Assembly (NCBI RefSeq): GCF_005280275.1
Contig: NZ_CP040022.1
Coordinates: 310,001-374,000, forward strand
Source of the DNA: Salinivibrio kushneri
Lineage (GTDB): Bacteria; Pseudomonadota; Gammaproteobacteria; Enterobacterales; Vibrionaceae
DNA: 64,000 bases
Direction: 5' to 3'
The notes under the pieces were generated by a model that was not told the DNA's origin, did no database searches, and saw only the letters and a list, made by a program, of their open reading frames with translations. Of the stretch, positions 1 through 7,859 are shown piece after piece (the stretch's first letter is position 1; every line of letters begins with the position of its first letter). Both the position numbers and the translations under genes were made by a program.

Positions 1-150
1 TATCGCTTGAGTGACAGCTAAAGCGATGACTTCTTGGTTTTTTTCTATCGCATTGAGTTGTTCTTTTCTGGGCATAATGACGTTCGTTATTCCGTTAATA
101 TGAATTTCAGTATTTTCATCAAGATCGGTTGCCCTGAGTATAGATCGCAC
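1..150 (-). CDS. partial ORF at left edge, unassigned
   Basis: A minus-strand reading frame runs open to the window edge. It can start at a GTG at 150 (50 codons) or at an ATG at 75 (25 codons); the in-frame stop upstream is at 156-154. No good Shine-Dalgarno sequence precedes either start, so the beginning is uncertain. The visible residues are mostly hydrophilic and I recognise no domain. It is divergent from the betaine-binding-protein gene at 206, which is a common position for a regulator, but nothing in the visible part shows that. It may also be a chance open frame. Confidence 0.3.
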   Translation of the reverse strand, partial: MRSILRATDLDENTEIHINGITNVIMPRKEQLNAIEKNQEVIALAVTQAI

Positions 151-205
151 TATTCACCCATGTTACTTTTCGGTTCATAACGCACGCATCTATCAAGGAC
201 ACATC

Positions 206-1213
206 ATGAAAGGGACGCTAAAACGGCTACTGTTCAGCACAATGCTGGTCTGCTCCCCCTTCGCCCAAGCCAGCGATCAAGCGGCATGTGGCAAGGTTTC
301 TATCGCGGATATGAATTGGAACTCAGCCACATTAATAGCACATGTTGATCAATTTATCTTAGCGTATGGATATGGGTGTGATGTCTCTCTTGTCCCAGGC
401 GATACCATGCCTACCGGCGTCTCAATGACGGAAAAAGGCGAGCCAGATATAGCGCCAGAGTTTTGGACAAACTCGCACAAAGCGATGTTGGACAAAGGCG
501 TGCAAGCAGGACGATTACGGTACGCAGGCGATGTATTCTCACAAGGTGGCAACGAGGGCTTTTGGGTCCCCAAATACATGGTCGATCAACACCCCGAGTT
601 AGCGACGATTGAAGGCATCAAAGCGCATCCAGAGCTGTTCCCTCATCCAGAAGATCCTGATAAAGCCGCATTCATGGGCTGCCCGGCGGGGTGGACATGT
701 CAAATCTCAGCCCAACACATTTTTAACGCCCTTGAGTTGGACAAAGCCGGCTTTGAAATTGTCGACCCTGGCTCTGCAGCAGGCTTAGCCGGCACCATCG
801 CACGTGCCAATGAGCGAAAAAATCCTTGGTTTGGTTATTATTGGGCGCCGACGCCTGTGATGGGAAAATATGAAATGGTTGAAGTCGATTTGGGTGCCGA
901 TGTCAATTTAGCGCACTACAAACAATGTATCACTCAAGCGGACTGTCAATCGCCCCAGGTCACCGCTTTTCCCACCTCTCCCGTGCACTCGCTAACCACA
1001 GCATCATTTGCTGAGCAAGCACCAGCAGCATTCGAGTATATCAACCGCCGCGAATACGATAATCAAGTAATGAGTGACATGCTGGCTTGGATGGATACCT
1101 ATCAAGCGGACGGTGAAATAGCCGCAGACGAGTTTCTTCGGCGCTACCCTGCCGTTTGGCATCAGTGGGTCGATGCACAAACCGCGCAACGTGTCGAAGA
1201 CGCACTACGATAA
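206..1213 (+). CDS. glycine betaine/choline-type ABC transporter substrate-binding protein (ProX/OpuAC family)
   Basis: This 335-residue periplasmic binding protein begins with a signal peptide ending near residue 22 (QAS/DQA). The mature part has the OpuAC pattern: an aromatic-rich start (IADMNWNSAT), a segment EPDIAPEFWTNS, and a Trp/Tyr-rich stretch FGYYWAPTP near residue 215, of the kind that forms the aromatic cage for quaternary amines. The RBS AAGGAC lies 7 bases before the ATG. The family delivers glycine betaine, proline betaine or choline to an ABC importer for osmoprotection. No permease or ATPase gene is adjacent: the next gene is on the other strand. It therefore appears to be an orphan binding protein serving a transporter encoded elsewhere. 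The exact ligand cannot be read from sequence. Confidence 0.85.
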   Translation: MKGTLKRLLFSTMLVCSPFAQASDQAACGKVSIADMNWNSATLIAHVDQFILAYGYGCDVSLVPGDTMPTGVSMTEKGEPDIAPEFWTNSHKAMLDKGVQAGRLRYAGDVFSQGGNEGFWVPKYMVDQHPELATIEGIKAHPELFPHPEDPDKAAFMGCPAGWTCQISAQHIFNALELDKAGFEIVDPGSAAGLAGTIARANERKNPWFGYYWAPTPVMGKYEMVEVDLGADVNLAHYKQCITQADCQSPQVTAFPTSPVHSLTTASFAEQAPAAFEYINRREYDNQVMSDMLAWMDTYQADGEIAADEFLRRYPAVWHQWVDAQTAQRVEDALR

Positions 1214-1295
1214 CGGTAGAATATACACTGAGAGGAATATAAGTAGACATGACTTGCCGAGGATCCAATTGGCCTCGGCAAGCCTAACAAGCGTG

Positions 1296-2138
1296 TTACT
1301 CGATCACGCCAAGCTCACGGAGGCGCTCCATCAAGTAACTGTTGGCAGTATGGCGATCAGACAGCACCACATCTGGCTTAGGGTGCAAGAATAGCGGCAA
1401 CGAAATACGCGCTTTGGTTTTATCCGCGCCTTCCGGGTTCACGACACGGTGGGTGGTAGAAGGGAAGTATCCGCCGGATGCTTCTTGAAGCATATCACCG
1501 ATATTGACAATCAAGTTACCAAAATCACAAGGCACATCTAACCAGCTCCCGTCTTTTGCTTTCACTTGCAAGCCAGGCTCATTGGCAGCCGGTAATATTG
1601 TCAGCAAATTAATGTCTTCATGAGCAGCCGCTCGAATCGCCCCAAGCTCTTCATCACCCTTTAACGGTGGGTAATGTAAAACACGCAATAAGGTCTGTTG
1701 GCTGCCATTAATCATACTGGACAATGGCTGTGAGTAGTGCTGACTCACTTCAGACGGTGACTGACGTTCAACCCATGACAGCAAGGTTTCCGCTAAATGC
1801 GTAGCATGCTCGTAATAAGACTGTAGATCACTTCTCAGTGCGTCAGGACACTGCCCCCAAGGGTAGTAGTGGAAGAATTCTTTTAAATCGCGCTTAGTAT
1901 GACCTTTCGCGGTTTCTGCGACTTTGGCGGGAAAAAAGCCGTCTTGCGTATCGGGTTTATAGGTGAACAGATGCTTGTCTTCGGTATTAAAGAAACCTTC
2001 CCATTGCTGATAGATATCAGCGACCCATTGTTGCTGTAACGGGTGATTTTTTAATACACCAAACCCTGTTTCACGTAGGGATTTAACAAAGGCCTGCTCG
2101 GCATCAGGCGCATTAAAGTCAATGGCTTGCAGTGTCAT
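1296..2138 (-). CDS. 2-oxoglutarate/Fe(II)-dependent oxygenase, isopenicillin N synthase-like
   Basis: A 280-residue cytoplasmic protein with the non-haem iron dioxygenase fold. The facial triad is visible as H173 and D175 (AAHEDINLLT) and H230 (PSTTHRVVNP), followed by R244-x-S246, which binds the 2-oxoglutarate carboxylate. The N-terminal helical part has the TGFGVLKNH pattern of the DIOX_N region. These enzymes couple 2-oxoglutarate decarboxylation to hydroxylation or ring chemistry of a small substrate. It is transcribed alone, convergent with the binding-protein gene, and the substrate cannot be inferred. A plain biosynthetic role such as penicillin synthesis is unlikely given the context. 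Confidence 0.85.
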   Translation of the reverse strand: MTLQAIDFNAPDAEQAFVKSLRETGFGVLKNHPLQQQWVADIYQQWEGFFNTEDKHLFTYKPDTQDGFFPAKVAETAKGHTKRDLKEFFHYYPWGQCPDALRSDLQSYYEHATHLAETLLSWVERQSPSEVSQHYSQPLSSMINGSQQTLLRVLHYPPLKGDEELGAIRAAAHEDINLLTILPAANEPGLQVKAKDGSWLDVPCDFGNLIVNIGDMLQEASGGYFPSTTHRVVNPEGADKTKARISLPLFLHPKPDVVLSDRHTANSYLMERLRELGVIE

Positions 2139-2346
2139 AATGCTCTCGTAATCGTTTGCTTTTTATCATGAGGTAAGTGAAACAATAGTTTAACAGGCCG
2201 ATCAGCGCACACAACGCAAAACTGTTCTCATAGAGAAACGCTTTGTTTTTTTACAAGCACGGTTGAGGTTAAATCATGCAGCCTCGAGATAGGCAAACAG
2301 ATATCACGTGTTACACTCTATGCCGTTGTAAACGCATGGAGGTTAT

Positions 2347-2724
2347 ATGGGCGTTATTCGTTGGATCCTAGGCAAGATTATTCTGGTGATTGAGTCGTTG
2401 ACTCAACCCAAGGCACCTCAGCTGAGCGCGACACAAAAACAGGCTATCGACACCTTGGCGCAGCAAGTTACCTTGTATCAATTTGCGGCCTGTCCGTTTT
2501 GTGTAAAAGTGCGCCAGGCCAGCCGCAAACTCGGCTTACCGCTGAACACCAAAGATGCGAAGCGTGATATAGACGCGCGGCAAGAGCTTGAGCAAGGGGG
2601 TGGACGAGTCAAAGTCCCCTGTTTGCGTATTCAAAAGGCAAGCGGTGAGGCGCACTGGATGTACGAGTCAGACGATATTATTGCCTACTTAAACAAGCAG
2701 GTCTCGCCGATAATTGAAAAATAA
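2347..2724 (+). CDS. glutaredoxin-like protein with N-terminal hydrophobic segment
   Basis: A 125-residue protein with a thioredoxin-fold/GST-N-terminal domain from about residue 40. The redox motif is C49-P-F-C52 in FAACPFCVKVRQ, the glutaredoxin type. A later segment, GGGRVKVPCLRI, carries the cis-proline expected of the fold (V-P), and DDIIAYL matches the C-terminal helix of glutaredoxins. Residues 3-17 are hydrophobic (IRWILGKIILVIESL), suggesting membrane tethering or an amphipathic helix. The likely role is glutathione-linked disulfide exchange in the cytoplasm; partners are unknown. It is monocistronic and followed by a clear terminator at 2824. Confidence 0.8.
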   Translation: MGVIRWILGKIILVIESLTQPKAPQLSATQKQAIDTLAQQVTLYQFAACPFCVKVRQASRKLGLPLNTKDAKRDIDARQELEQGGGRVKVPCLRIQKASGEAHWMYESDDIIAYLNKQVSPIIEK

Positions 2725-2823
2725 TTAGACACGTTTTGACTCGGGGTCTATGGTTTTAGTGACAAGACTCCTTCGCTTGCCCCTTGTTGCCCGACTGGCT
2801 GATGCCTTTTATCGGGCTTTGCT

Positions 2824-2861
2824 AAACTGCCCTAGCGCTACGCCTGGGCAGTTTTCTTTTT
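2824..2861 (+). terminator. Rho-independent terminator after the glutaredoxin-like gene
   Basis: A perfect 9-bp stem (AAACTGCCC / GGGCAGTTT, arms 2824-2832 and 2846-2854) with a 13-base loop is followed by TCTTTTT. It lies 100 bases after the stop codon. The remainder of the 2725-3073 intergenic region shows no further gene; a strong AAGGAG RBS at 3062-3067 belongs to the next gene. Confidence 0.8.
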
Positions 2862-3073
2862 AAATCTAGCGGTTATCCATGTGACTATTGCCCACTCCCA
2901 CCGACGCCACAAAACAACGCCACTTAACAGCCATTAACATCAAGTCAATGAAGAAAGGCGACATGCTTTCCCATTTTCTCTTGGAGCGTATATCATTGCG
3001 GTCATCGTTCTGTCTTGAGTTAGGTTGAATCACAAACTAGCTTTAAACAGATAAGGATAATAAGGAGTGTGAC

Positions 3074-3589
3074 ATGACAACGTACGATCCCAGACACACG
3101 ATCAGCAAAAGCCGTTATCCCAACCTGCTCATCTTGTTCGCGCTGTTGTGTCTGATGCTGGTCAGTCATGGTGTTAAAGCGAGACCCATTCTGATCCTTT
3201 ATGGCGATGTCGCTAAGCACTCGTTTACCCGTGAAGAGCTGATGCAGCTGGCTGATCGTACGATTGAAACGAAAACCCCTTGGACGGAAGGTAAACAGGT
3301 TTTTCTCGGCGTGTCAGCACAAAAATTGTTGAAGACGCATGACAAGCAAGGCCATGCATTGAAAGTTCACGCCCTCAATGACTATTGGTCTAAGATACCG
3401 ACTGACGAGATCAATAAGTACAACCCGGTCTTCGCCATAAAGAAAAACGGCGAATGGATGCCTATTCGTGACAAAGGGCCGATTTGGGTTGTCTACCCAT
3501 TATCCGAGTTTAATCAATACGACAATGAGATTTTACATAGCCGCATGGTTTGGCAAGTGAACCGTATCGAAGTATTAGGAAAAGAATAA
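3074..3589 (+). CDS. periplasmic SUOX/molybdopterin-oxidoreductase-fold protein, probable PruR-type pterin sensor
   Basis: A 171-residue protein with a signal peptide (hydrophobic core about residues 16-32, likely cleavage after KA near residue 36) and one small domain related to the molybdopterin-binding domain of the sulfite oxidase family. The segment GPIWVVYPLSEF and the surrounding Trp-rich C-terminus are typical. The mature protein contains no cysteine, so the molybdenum-ligating Cys of true SUOX enzymes is absent. That points to ligand binding rather than catalysis. It is followed 104 bases later by a membrane GGDEF/EAL gene on the same strand. In Agrobacterium a protein of this kind, PruR, binds pterins and controls its partner DcpA. 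Family assignment is fairly secure; the PruR role is inference from domain plus neighbour. RBS AAGGAG is 7 bases from the ATG. Confidence 0.75.
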   Translation: MTTYDPRHTISKSRYPNLLILFALLCLMLVSHGVKARPILILYGDVAKHSFTREELMQLADRTIETKTPWTEGKQVFLGVSAQKLLKTHDKQGHALKVHALNDYWSKIPTDEINKYNPVFAIKKNGEWMPIRDKGPIWVVYPLSEFNQYDNEILHSRMVWQVNRIEVLGKE

Positions 3590-3693
3590 CAACGGACTGA
3601 TGGGCTCAATCCCGGTTTTTGCCTGCACCACGAGCCTCTAGACCAAACCACAAATTTGCTAGGCAACACACAGTAGTAAAGGATTGTAACGGC

Positions 3694-5613
3694 ATGGTCA
3701 AGCGCCCTCTTATTGGTTTCATCATTTTTGTATTTACCACTTTAGCCTTCGCGGCCGGGGCGCTTTACCAGTTTCACAATGCCTACGCACGGCAAGCCCT
3801 TCATACCCAATTGTCCGCATGGGCACTCGCACAAATGGAGCTCGAAACCTTAGAATTCCGTAATGAGCTTGCCTTGTACCTCGCCACCGCATCAGATAAA
3901 CAGTCTCTTATCCTCTCTTATGACATCTTATGGAGTCGCTATGATACGTTTTTAAGTAGCCAAGAGGCCGCGCCCATGCGCCGAACCTTTGATGCTGAGC
4001 CTGTGGTGCAGCGCGCGTTTCGTTTAATTCAGCAACATGAGCAAGCGGTATTGAATGGTGACAATCAGCGCCTAGAAGCCCTTCTGCATGAGATGGATAT
4101 TGTTCTACCGCAAGTGCGTAACCTGATGGTGAATAACTTCACTGGCCCTGCCGCTATCGAGCAGCGCGCGTTTTTACAGCACCAGTTACAAACCATGTAT
4201 GCGGCCATTTTTATACTGATGGTGTTGTTGATACTGTTTGCCTATCGCCTCTACCGTAATAGCAGTAAGCAACAGAAAATGGCATGGCACGACAGTCTTA
4301 CCGGTCTACCCAATCGCAACTATCTGCTGGAATACCTCTACAAAGCCGCTGATAAAAAACAAATTCATACCTTGTTGTTGATCGATGTTCGCCGTTTTAA
4401 AGACATAAACGATCTGATGGGCTATGAGCAAGGCGATCTCGCGCTGACGCAGTTAGCCAATGAGCTGAAAAGCATGTGCTTGCCCTACGGCTATCCTTGC
4501 GCACGGATCAGTAGTAATGAATTTGCGGTTCTCGCATACACCGACAATCGCCACCTGAGCTTTTTTACTCAACCTTTGTGCAACGCGCTGCGAAGCGCGA
4601 TCGACAGTGTCTATCCCGGCCATCGATTAGCGGTAGCCATTGGTGTCGCTAAGAGCCTCGATTTGGATGATAATGTCATCAGGAATCACCGCCAGTTTGC
4701 CAACCAGCTACTTAACAACGCCGATCTCGCCCTGATGAAGGCCAAGAAAGCGCCTGTGACACAAGATAGTGTTGATATCTTCAAAGCGGAGTATGAGCAA
4801 GAAGCCAAGCAACGTCGTCAATTACGCGATGAACTCAAGGCGCACCTCGACGACCCTTATCAAGATGCACTCTATGTATTGTTCCAACCCATGGTGGCGG
4901 CGACGTCAACACGCCTTGGCTGTGAGTGTTTGATTCGTTGGGACCATGCTGAATTTGGCCCTATAAACCCAGCCCTCATCATCAATATCGCCGAAGAATC
5001 AGGCCTGGGTCGGGCACTAGGCGCTTGGCTTTTGCGCCAAGTCTATTTGGCATTAAACACCGAATGGCAGACCATCAATGAACGTATTGATATCGCCATC
5101 AATCTCTCCGATTCATTTTTCAACGAGTCCTTAATTGCCGATGTAATCACTGTCTTTTCCGACCACCCCGAGCAACGTAAGCAACTGATTTTTGAGGTGA
5201 CAGAGACGATGACCATTGAAGATATGGGCCGCTTCAATCTGTTGATGAATCAACTGCGCGATGTCGGTATTCGGATCGCACTGGATGATTTCGGCACCGG
5301 TTGGTCATCCATGTCAGTACTCAGCCATCTGAATTTTGATAAAGTCAAAATTGATCGCTCGTTTGTCACCGGCATGGCCCATACATCGCGCCAGCATGTG
5401 CTGGTAGATACCATTTGTTATATGGCACACCAACTCGGTATTCGCGTGGTCGCCGAAGGCGTCGAAACACAAGAGCAACTCACCAGTCTAAAACAGATGG
5501 GCGTCGATGAATTTCAAGGCTACTTCTTCGCCAAACCGCTATCGGCGCTAGACTTTTATGCGTTCTGCATCGACCACTTAAATCATCAAGACAGGGAGTT
5601 GATTAATGATTAA
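3694..5613 (+). CDS. membrane GGDEF-EAL protein, probable c-di-GMP phosphodiesterase (DcpA-type)
   Basis: I choose the ATG at 3694 (AAAGGA RBS 10 bases upstream; 639 residues) over a TTG at 3619 that has no RBS. Transmembrane helices at about 5-25 and 168-187 enclose a helical periplasmic region of about 140 residues. The GGDEF domain (from HDSLTGLPNRNY, residue 199) is degenerate: the signature reads SSNEF at 273-277, so cyclase activity is unlikely. The EAL domain (about 385-630) keeps every metal and catalytic position: E411 (ECL), N470, E504, D531-D532 (DDFGTG), K552, E588 and Q608. It should hydrolyse c-di-GMP. The preceding gene encodes a periplasmic SUOX-fold protein, the arrangement of PruR-DcpA. 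Its stop overlaps the stop of the convergent gene by 3 bases. Confidence 0.9.
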   Translation: MVKRPLIGFIIFVFTTLAFAAGALYQFHNAYARQALHTQLSAWALAQMELETLEFRNELALYLATASDKQSLILSYDILWSRYDTFLSSQEAAPMRRTFDAEPVVQRAFRLIQQHEQAVLNGDNQRLEALLHEMDIVLPQVRNLMVNNFTGPAAIEQRAFLQHQLQTMYAAIFILMVLLILFAYRLYRNSSKQQKMAWHDSLTGLPNRNYLLEYLYKAADKKQIHTLLLIDVRRFKDINDLMGYEQGDLALTQLANELKSMCLPYGYPCARISSNEFAVLAYTDNRHLSFFTQPLCNALRSAIDSVYPGHRLAVAIGVAKSLDLDDNVIRNHRQFANQLLNNADLALMKAKKAPVTQDSVDIFKAEYEQEAKQRRQLRDELKAHLDDPYQDALYVLFQPMVAATSTRLGCECLIRWDHAEFGPINPALIINIAEESGLGRALGAWLLRQVYLALNTEWQTINERIDIAINLSDSFFNESLIADVITVFSDHPEQRKQLIFEVTETMTIEDMGRFNLLMNQLRDVGIRIALDDFGTGWSSMSVLSHLNFDKVKIDRSFVTGMAHTSRQHVLVDTICYMAHQLGIRVVAEGVETQEQLTSLKQMGVDEFQGYFFAKPLSALDFYAFCIDHLNHQDRELIND

Positions 5614-6968
5614 TCAAACACTTCTTCAATGTCGACCACTTTTGAACGGTTAACCGTAATTTTCCAACGCTGATATACCGTCGGCTGCCCCTTTATCCGC
5701 TGACAACTAACCAGGTTAAATTGATGCCGCTTCTCTACCGAGTCTTTGAGTACCTGACCTTCATTGAGCCGGTATAAGCGCTGACTACCGCGATCCATGA
5801 GGCGAGAAAAAGAGCGGAAGTCAAACTTCCACACGTCACGGGTGGTGTCATAGCCCGACAAAAAACGGGTCGTCTCGAGCTGTGTCTTCACTTTCAGCCT
5901 CACCACCGCTTCTTCTCGTTGACGAAGCTTACCACGCCGCAGTTTTTTCACTTCATCTGGCAGAGCAGCATAATCAATATAATCTAGCCACTCTAACTGC
6001 CGACCTATTTGTCGATTGGATGTAGGATCAATAAAGCGCTTTCGCCACTTGGGACGTCCTTTACGAATCCAGCGCCACAACGCATCACGTAGGTCATCTT
6101 TAAAGATCTCCCGCAACGCATACACACCCGCCATCGCCAACACGAACGATAACGTAATTTCGCCTAAGTATTGGCGTGCACGCACAATAACGGTAGTGAC
6201 AAATAGCATCACAAACGCCGTCGCAGTGGCTTTAGCCAGTTTGTTTAGGTTTTTGCCTAGCGCCTGCGGCACTTGGCGAATCGTCACGGGAAACTCAATC
6301 AAACGGCGCGCAAGGCGCATCTTATTAACCATACGAGTGGGATCGCGGCGCGCTTTATCCGAGTTATAACGGTTGACGAGACGGTGCGCCTCTTCGGCTT
6401 GGCACAATTCAATCAATTGCTGGCGTACATCCTTGTAGACGTTTCCACGCGGCATATGGGCCAATAACGACAGAAAACGTTGCTCCGTTAACCAAGATAA
6501 ATAATTATCTATATTATGGTAATACTTGAGTAGCTTGGTGTTTTGCGGTTTGTAGCGTCGGAGTCGTCGCAAAATCTCCACCGCCATCTCTATCGTGTCT
6601 TCTAATTGCTCTAGCGCCTGTTCATCCTCGAGCCCAGAAACGGATTCAAAAAAATCATGCGTCGCTTTTTCGAGCGATAGCGCATACTGATACGCATAGA
6701 GACTCAAACTAACTCGATATTGTTCGGTTGGCAGTTTGTCACGACTGGCCAGGCGAGCATGTACCAAGGGCAGATGATAACGAGACGTAAAATACGTCCG
6801 ACTATTGGTGAGAACACGGTAATAGAATTCATCTTCAGATAGCACATGCTTACCAAACTTAAGCTCACCAGGGACAAAGAGATAAAACTCAACCTCTTGG
6901 GCACTGACTTCCTCGTTGAGTACAGCCACCCTAACTGATAAGCCCTCATGTTTGTCTACCGTGATCAC
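5610..6968 (-). CDS. conserved hypothetical membrane protein, about 452 residues
   Basis: I do not recognise this protein. I prefer a GTG start at 6968, preceded by AGGAGA with a 6-base gap; an ATG at 7028 would add 20 residues but lacks an RBS. The N-terminal 100 residues are beta-rich (VRVAVLNEEVSAQEVEFYLF), followed by an acidic/helical middle with Arg-rich helices (VEILRRLRRYK). Two hydrophobic helices lie at about 250-285 (TAFVMLFVTTVIV, TLSFVLAMAGVYAL), and a long, very basic cytoplasmic-looking C-terminal part of about 165 residues follows. It is monocistronic and tail-to-tail with the EAL gene. No catalytic motif is apparent. It could be a membrane-associated polysaccharide- or stress-related protein, but that is a guess. 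Confidence 0.7.
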   Translation of the reverse strand: MITVDKHEGLSVRVAVLNEEVSAQEVEFYLFVPGELKFGKHVLSEDEFYYRVLTNSRTYFTSRYHLPLVHARLASRDKLPTEQYRVSLSLYAYQYALSLEKATHDFFESVSGLEDEQALEQLEDTIEMAVEILRRLRRYKPQNTKLLKYYHNIDNYLSWLTEQRFLSLLAHMPRGNVYKDVRQQLIELCQAEEAHRLVNRYNSDKARRDPTRMVNKMRLARRLIEFPVTIRQVPQALGKNLNKLAKATATAFVMLFVTTVIVRARQYLGEITLSFVLAMAGVYALREIFKDDLRDALWRWIRKGRPKWRKRFIDPTSNRQIGRQLEWLDYIDYAALPDEVKKLRRGKLRQREEAVVRLKVKTQLETTRFLSGYDTTRDVWKFDFRSFSRLMDRGSQRLYRLNEGQVLKDSVEKRHQFNLVSCQRIKGQPTVYQRWKITVNRSKVVDIEEVFD

Positions 6969-7296
6969 GACTGCTCTCCTGTGAACGCCAATAAAGTTGC
7001 TACCAAGCGGATCCCCCATCATACCCATGCGGTCAAGGTGTTACGAGTATCGCACATTTATCGCAACACGAGTGAAAAACCGCCATATAGACAGCATTAA
7101 GCTGTTCGTTTTTTAGTCAATCGATCGTGTTGGGGTTGCTTTCCACGACTCACGTGCATTGCCGCGATTGCTTACAAAGAAATTAACGGGGTTATCCACA
7201 GATACAGTAGATAACTTTACCCTCACAGCGCTAAATATAGTTTAGGTCGCACAATATCTAGTATGCATATGACGTCATCCTCTCCCAGATCCTAAA
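6969..7296. other. intergenic region with a single consensus DnaA box
   Basis: No gene is visible in these 328 bases. The 9-mer TTATCCACA at 7192-7200 matches the consensus DnaA box exactly, and a related sequence (AGTTATCTA on the minus strand) lies about 10 bases downstream. The region between them is AT-rich. The box could act in DnaA-dependent regulation or titration or be chance; there is no array of boxes as at an origin. Confidence 0.35.
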
Positions 7297-7788
7297 CTAA
7301 CCGCGAAGTCGCTTGGGCCAGTCGAGAAAGCAAAGCTGTGCATGCGTATTCGCGACCTCTGTCCAATGTTCGACCGGATACTGCACCACAGCCACCCCTG
7401 ACGTCGGTAAGTTATCCTTAGTCATCCCCACGCCATATAGGTAATCGTTTAGTGCGGGGTTATGGCCAATAACCATCGCCACATCGTGTTCTAACTCAAG
7501 TGCTTGGATGGTATGAATGATTGCCGATGCATGCTCACTGTATAGCTTTTCCTCTAAAACAATGGGCGGCTTGTCGGCAAGCGTTTGTGCCACCAGCACG
7601 GCAGTATCTTTTGCCCGTTGCGCGGTGCTGGTCACAATCGTTTGCGGCTGATGCAGCCACGCGTTCAAGCGCTCCGCCATTTGTGGCGCTTGCCGAAATC
7701 CTCTCGGGTTGAGCGGACGCGCGTGATCATCAAGGCTAGGATCATCCCAACTGGATTTTGCATGGCGCATGAGAAATACCGTTTTCAT
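7297..7788 (-). CDS. sixA: SixA-like phosphohistidine phosphatase, histidine phosphatase superfamily
   Basis: A 163-residue protein starting MKTVFLMRHAKSSWDD. The RHAKS segment supplies the catalytic phospho-accepting His9 and Arg8; the second conserved His is in VIGHNPAL near residue 108. The compact size and RHAK rather than RHG motif match SixA, which in Escherichia coli dephosphorylates HPt domains of phosphorelays. A hybrid kinase is encoded at 19.0-21.3 kb, but its HPt partner is not in view, so any link is speculative. The gene lies downstream of cheV (7860) on the same strand, separated by a strong terminator, so it is likely transcribed on its own. Confidence 0.85.
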   Translation of the reverse strand: MKTVFLMRHAKSSWDDPSLDDHARPLNPRGFRQAPQMAERLNAWLHQPQTIVTSTAQRAKDTAVLVAQTLADKPPIVLEEKLYSEHASAIIHTIQALELEHDVAMVIGHNPALNDYLYGVGMTKDNLPTSGVAVVQYPVEHWTEVANTHAQLCFLDWPKRLRG

Positions 7789-7807
7789 CGTCTCCCTCCT
7801 TGTTCAA

Positions 7808-7836
7808 TAAAAAAAGCGAGCCACGGCTCGCTTTTT
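7808..7836 (-). terminator. bidirectional-looking Rho-independent terminator after cheV
   Basis: An 11-bp stem, AAAAAGCGAGC / GCTCGCTTTTT, closes on a CACG loop at about 7811-7836. On the minus strand, in the direction of cheV, it ends in a T-run. It separates cheV from sixA. Confidence 0.8.
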
Positions 7837-7859
7837 GTTCACACGGGTGCCTAGGCGGT

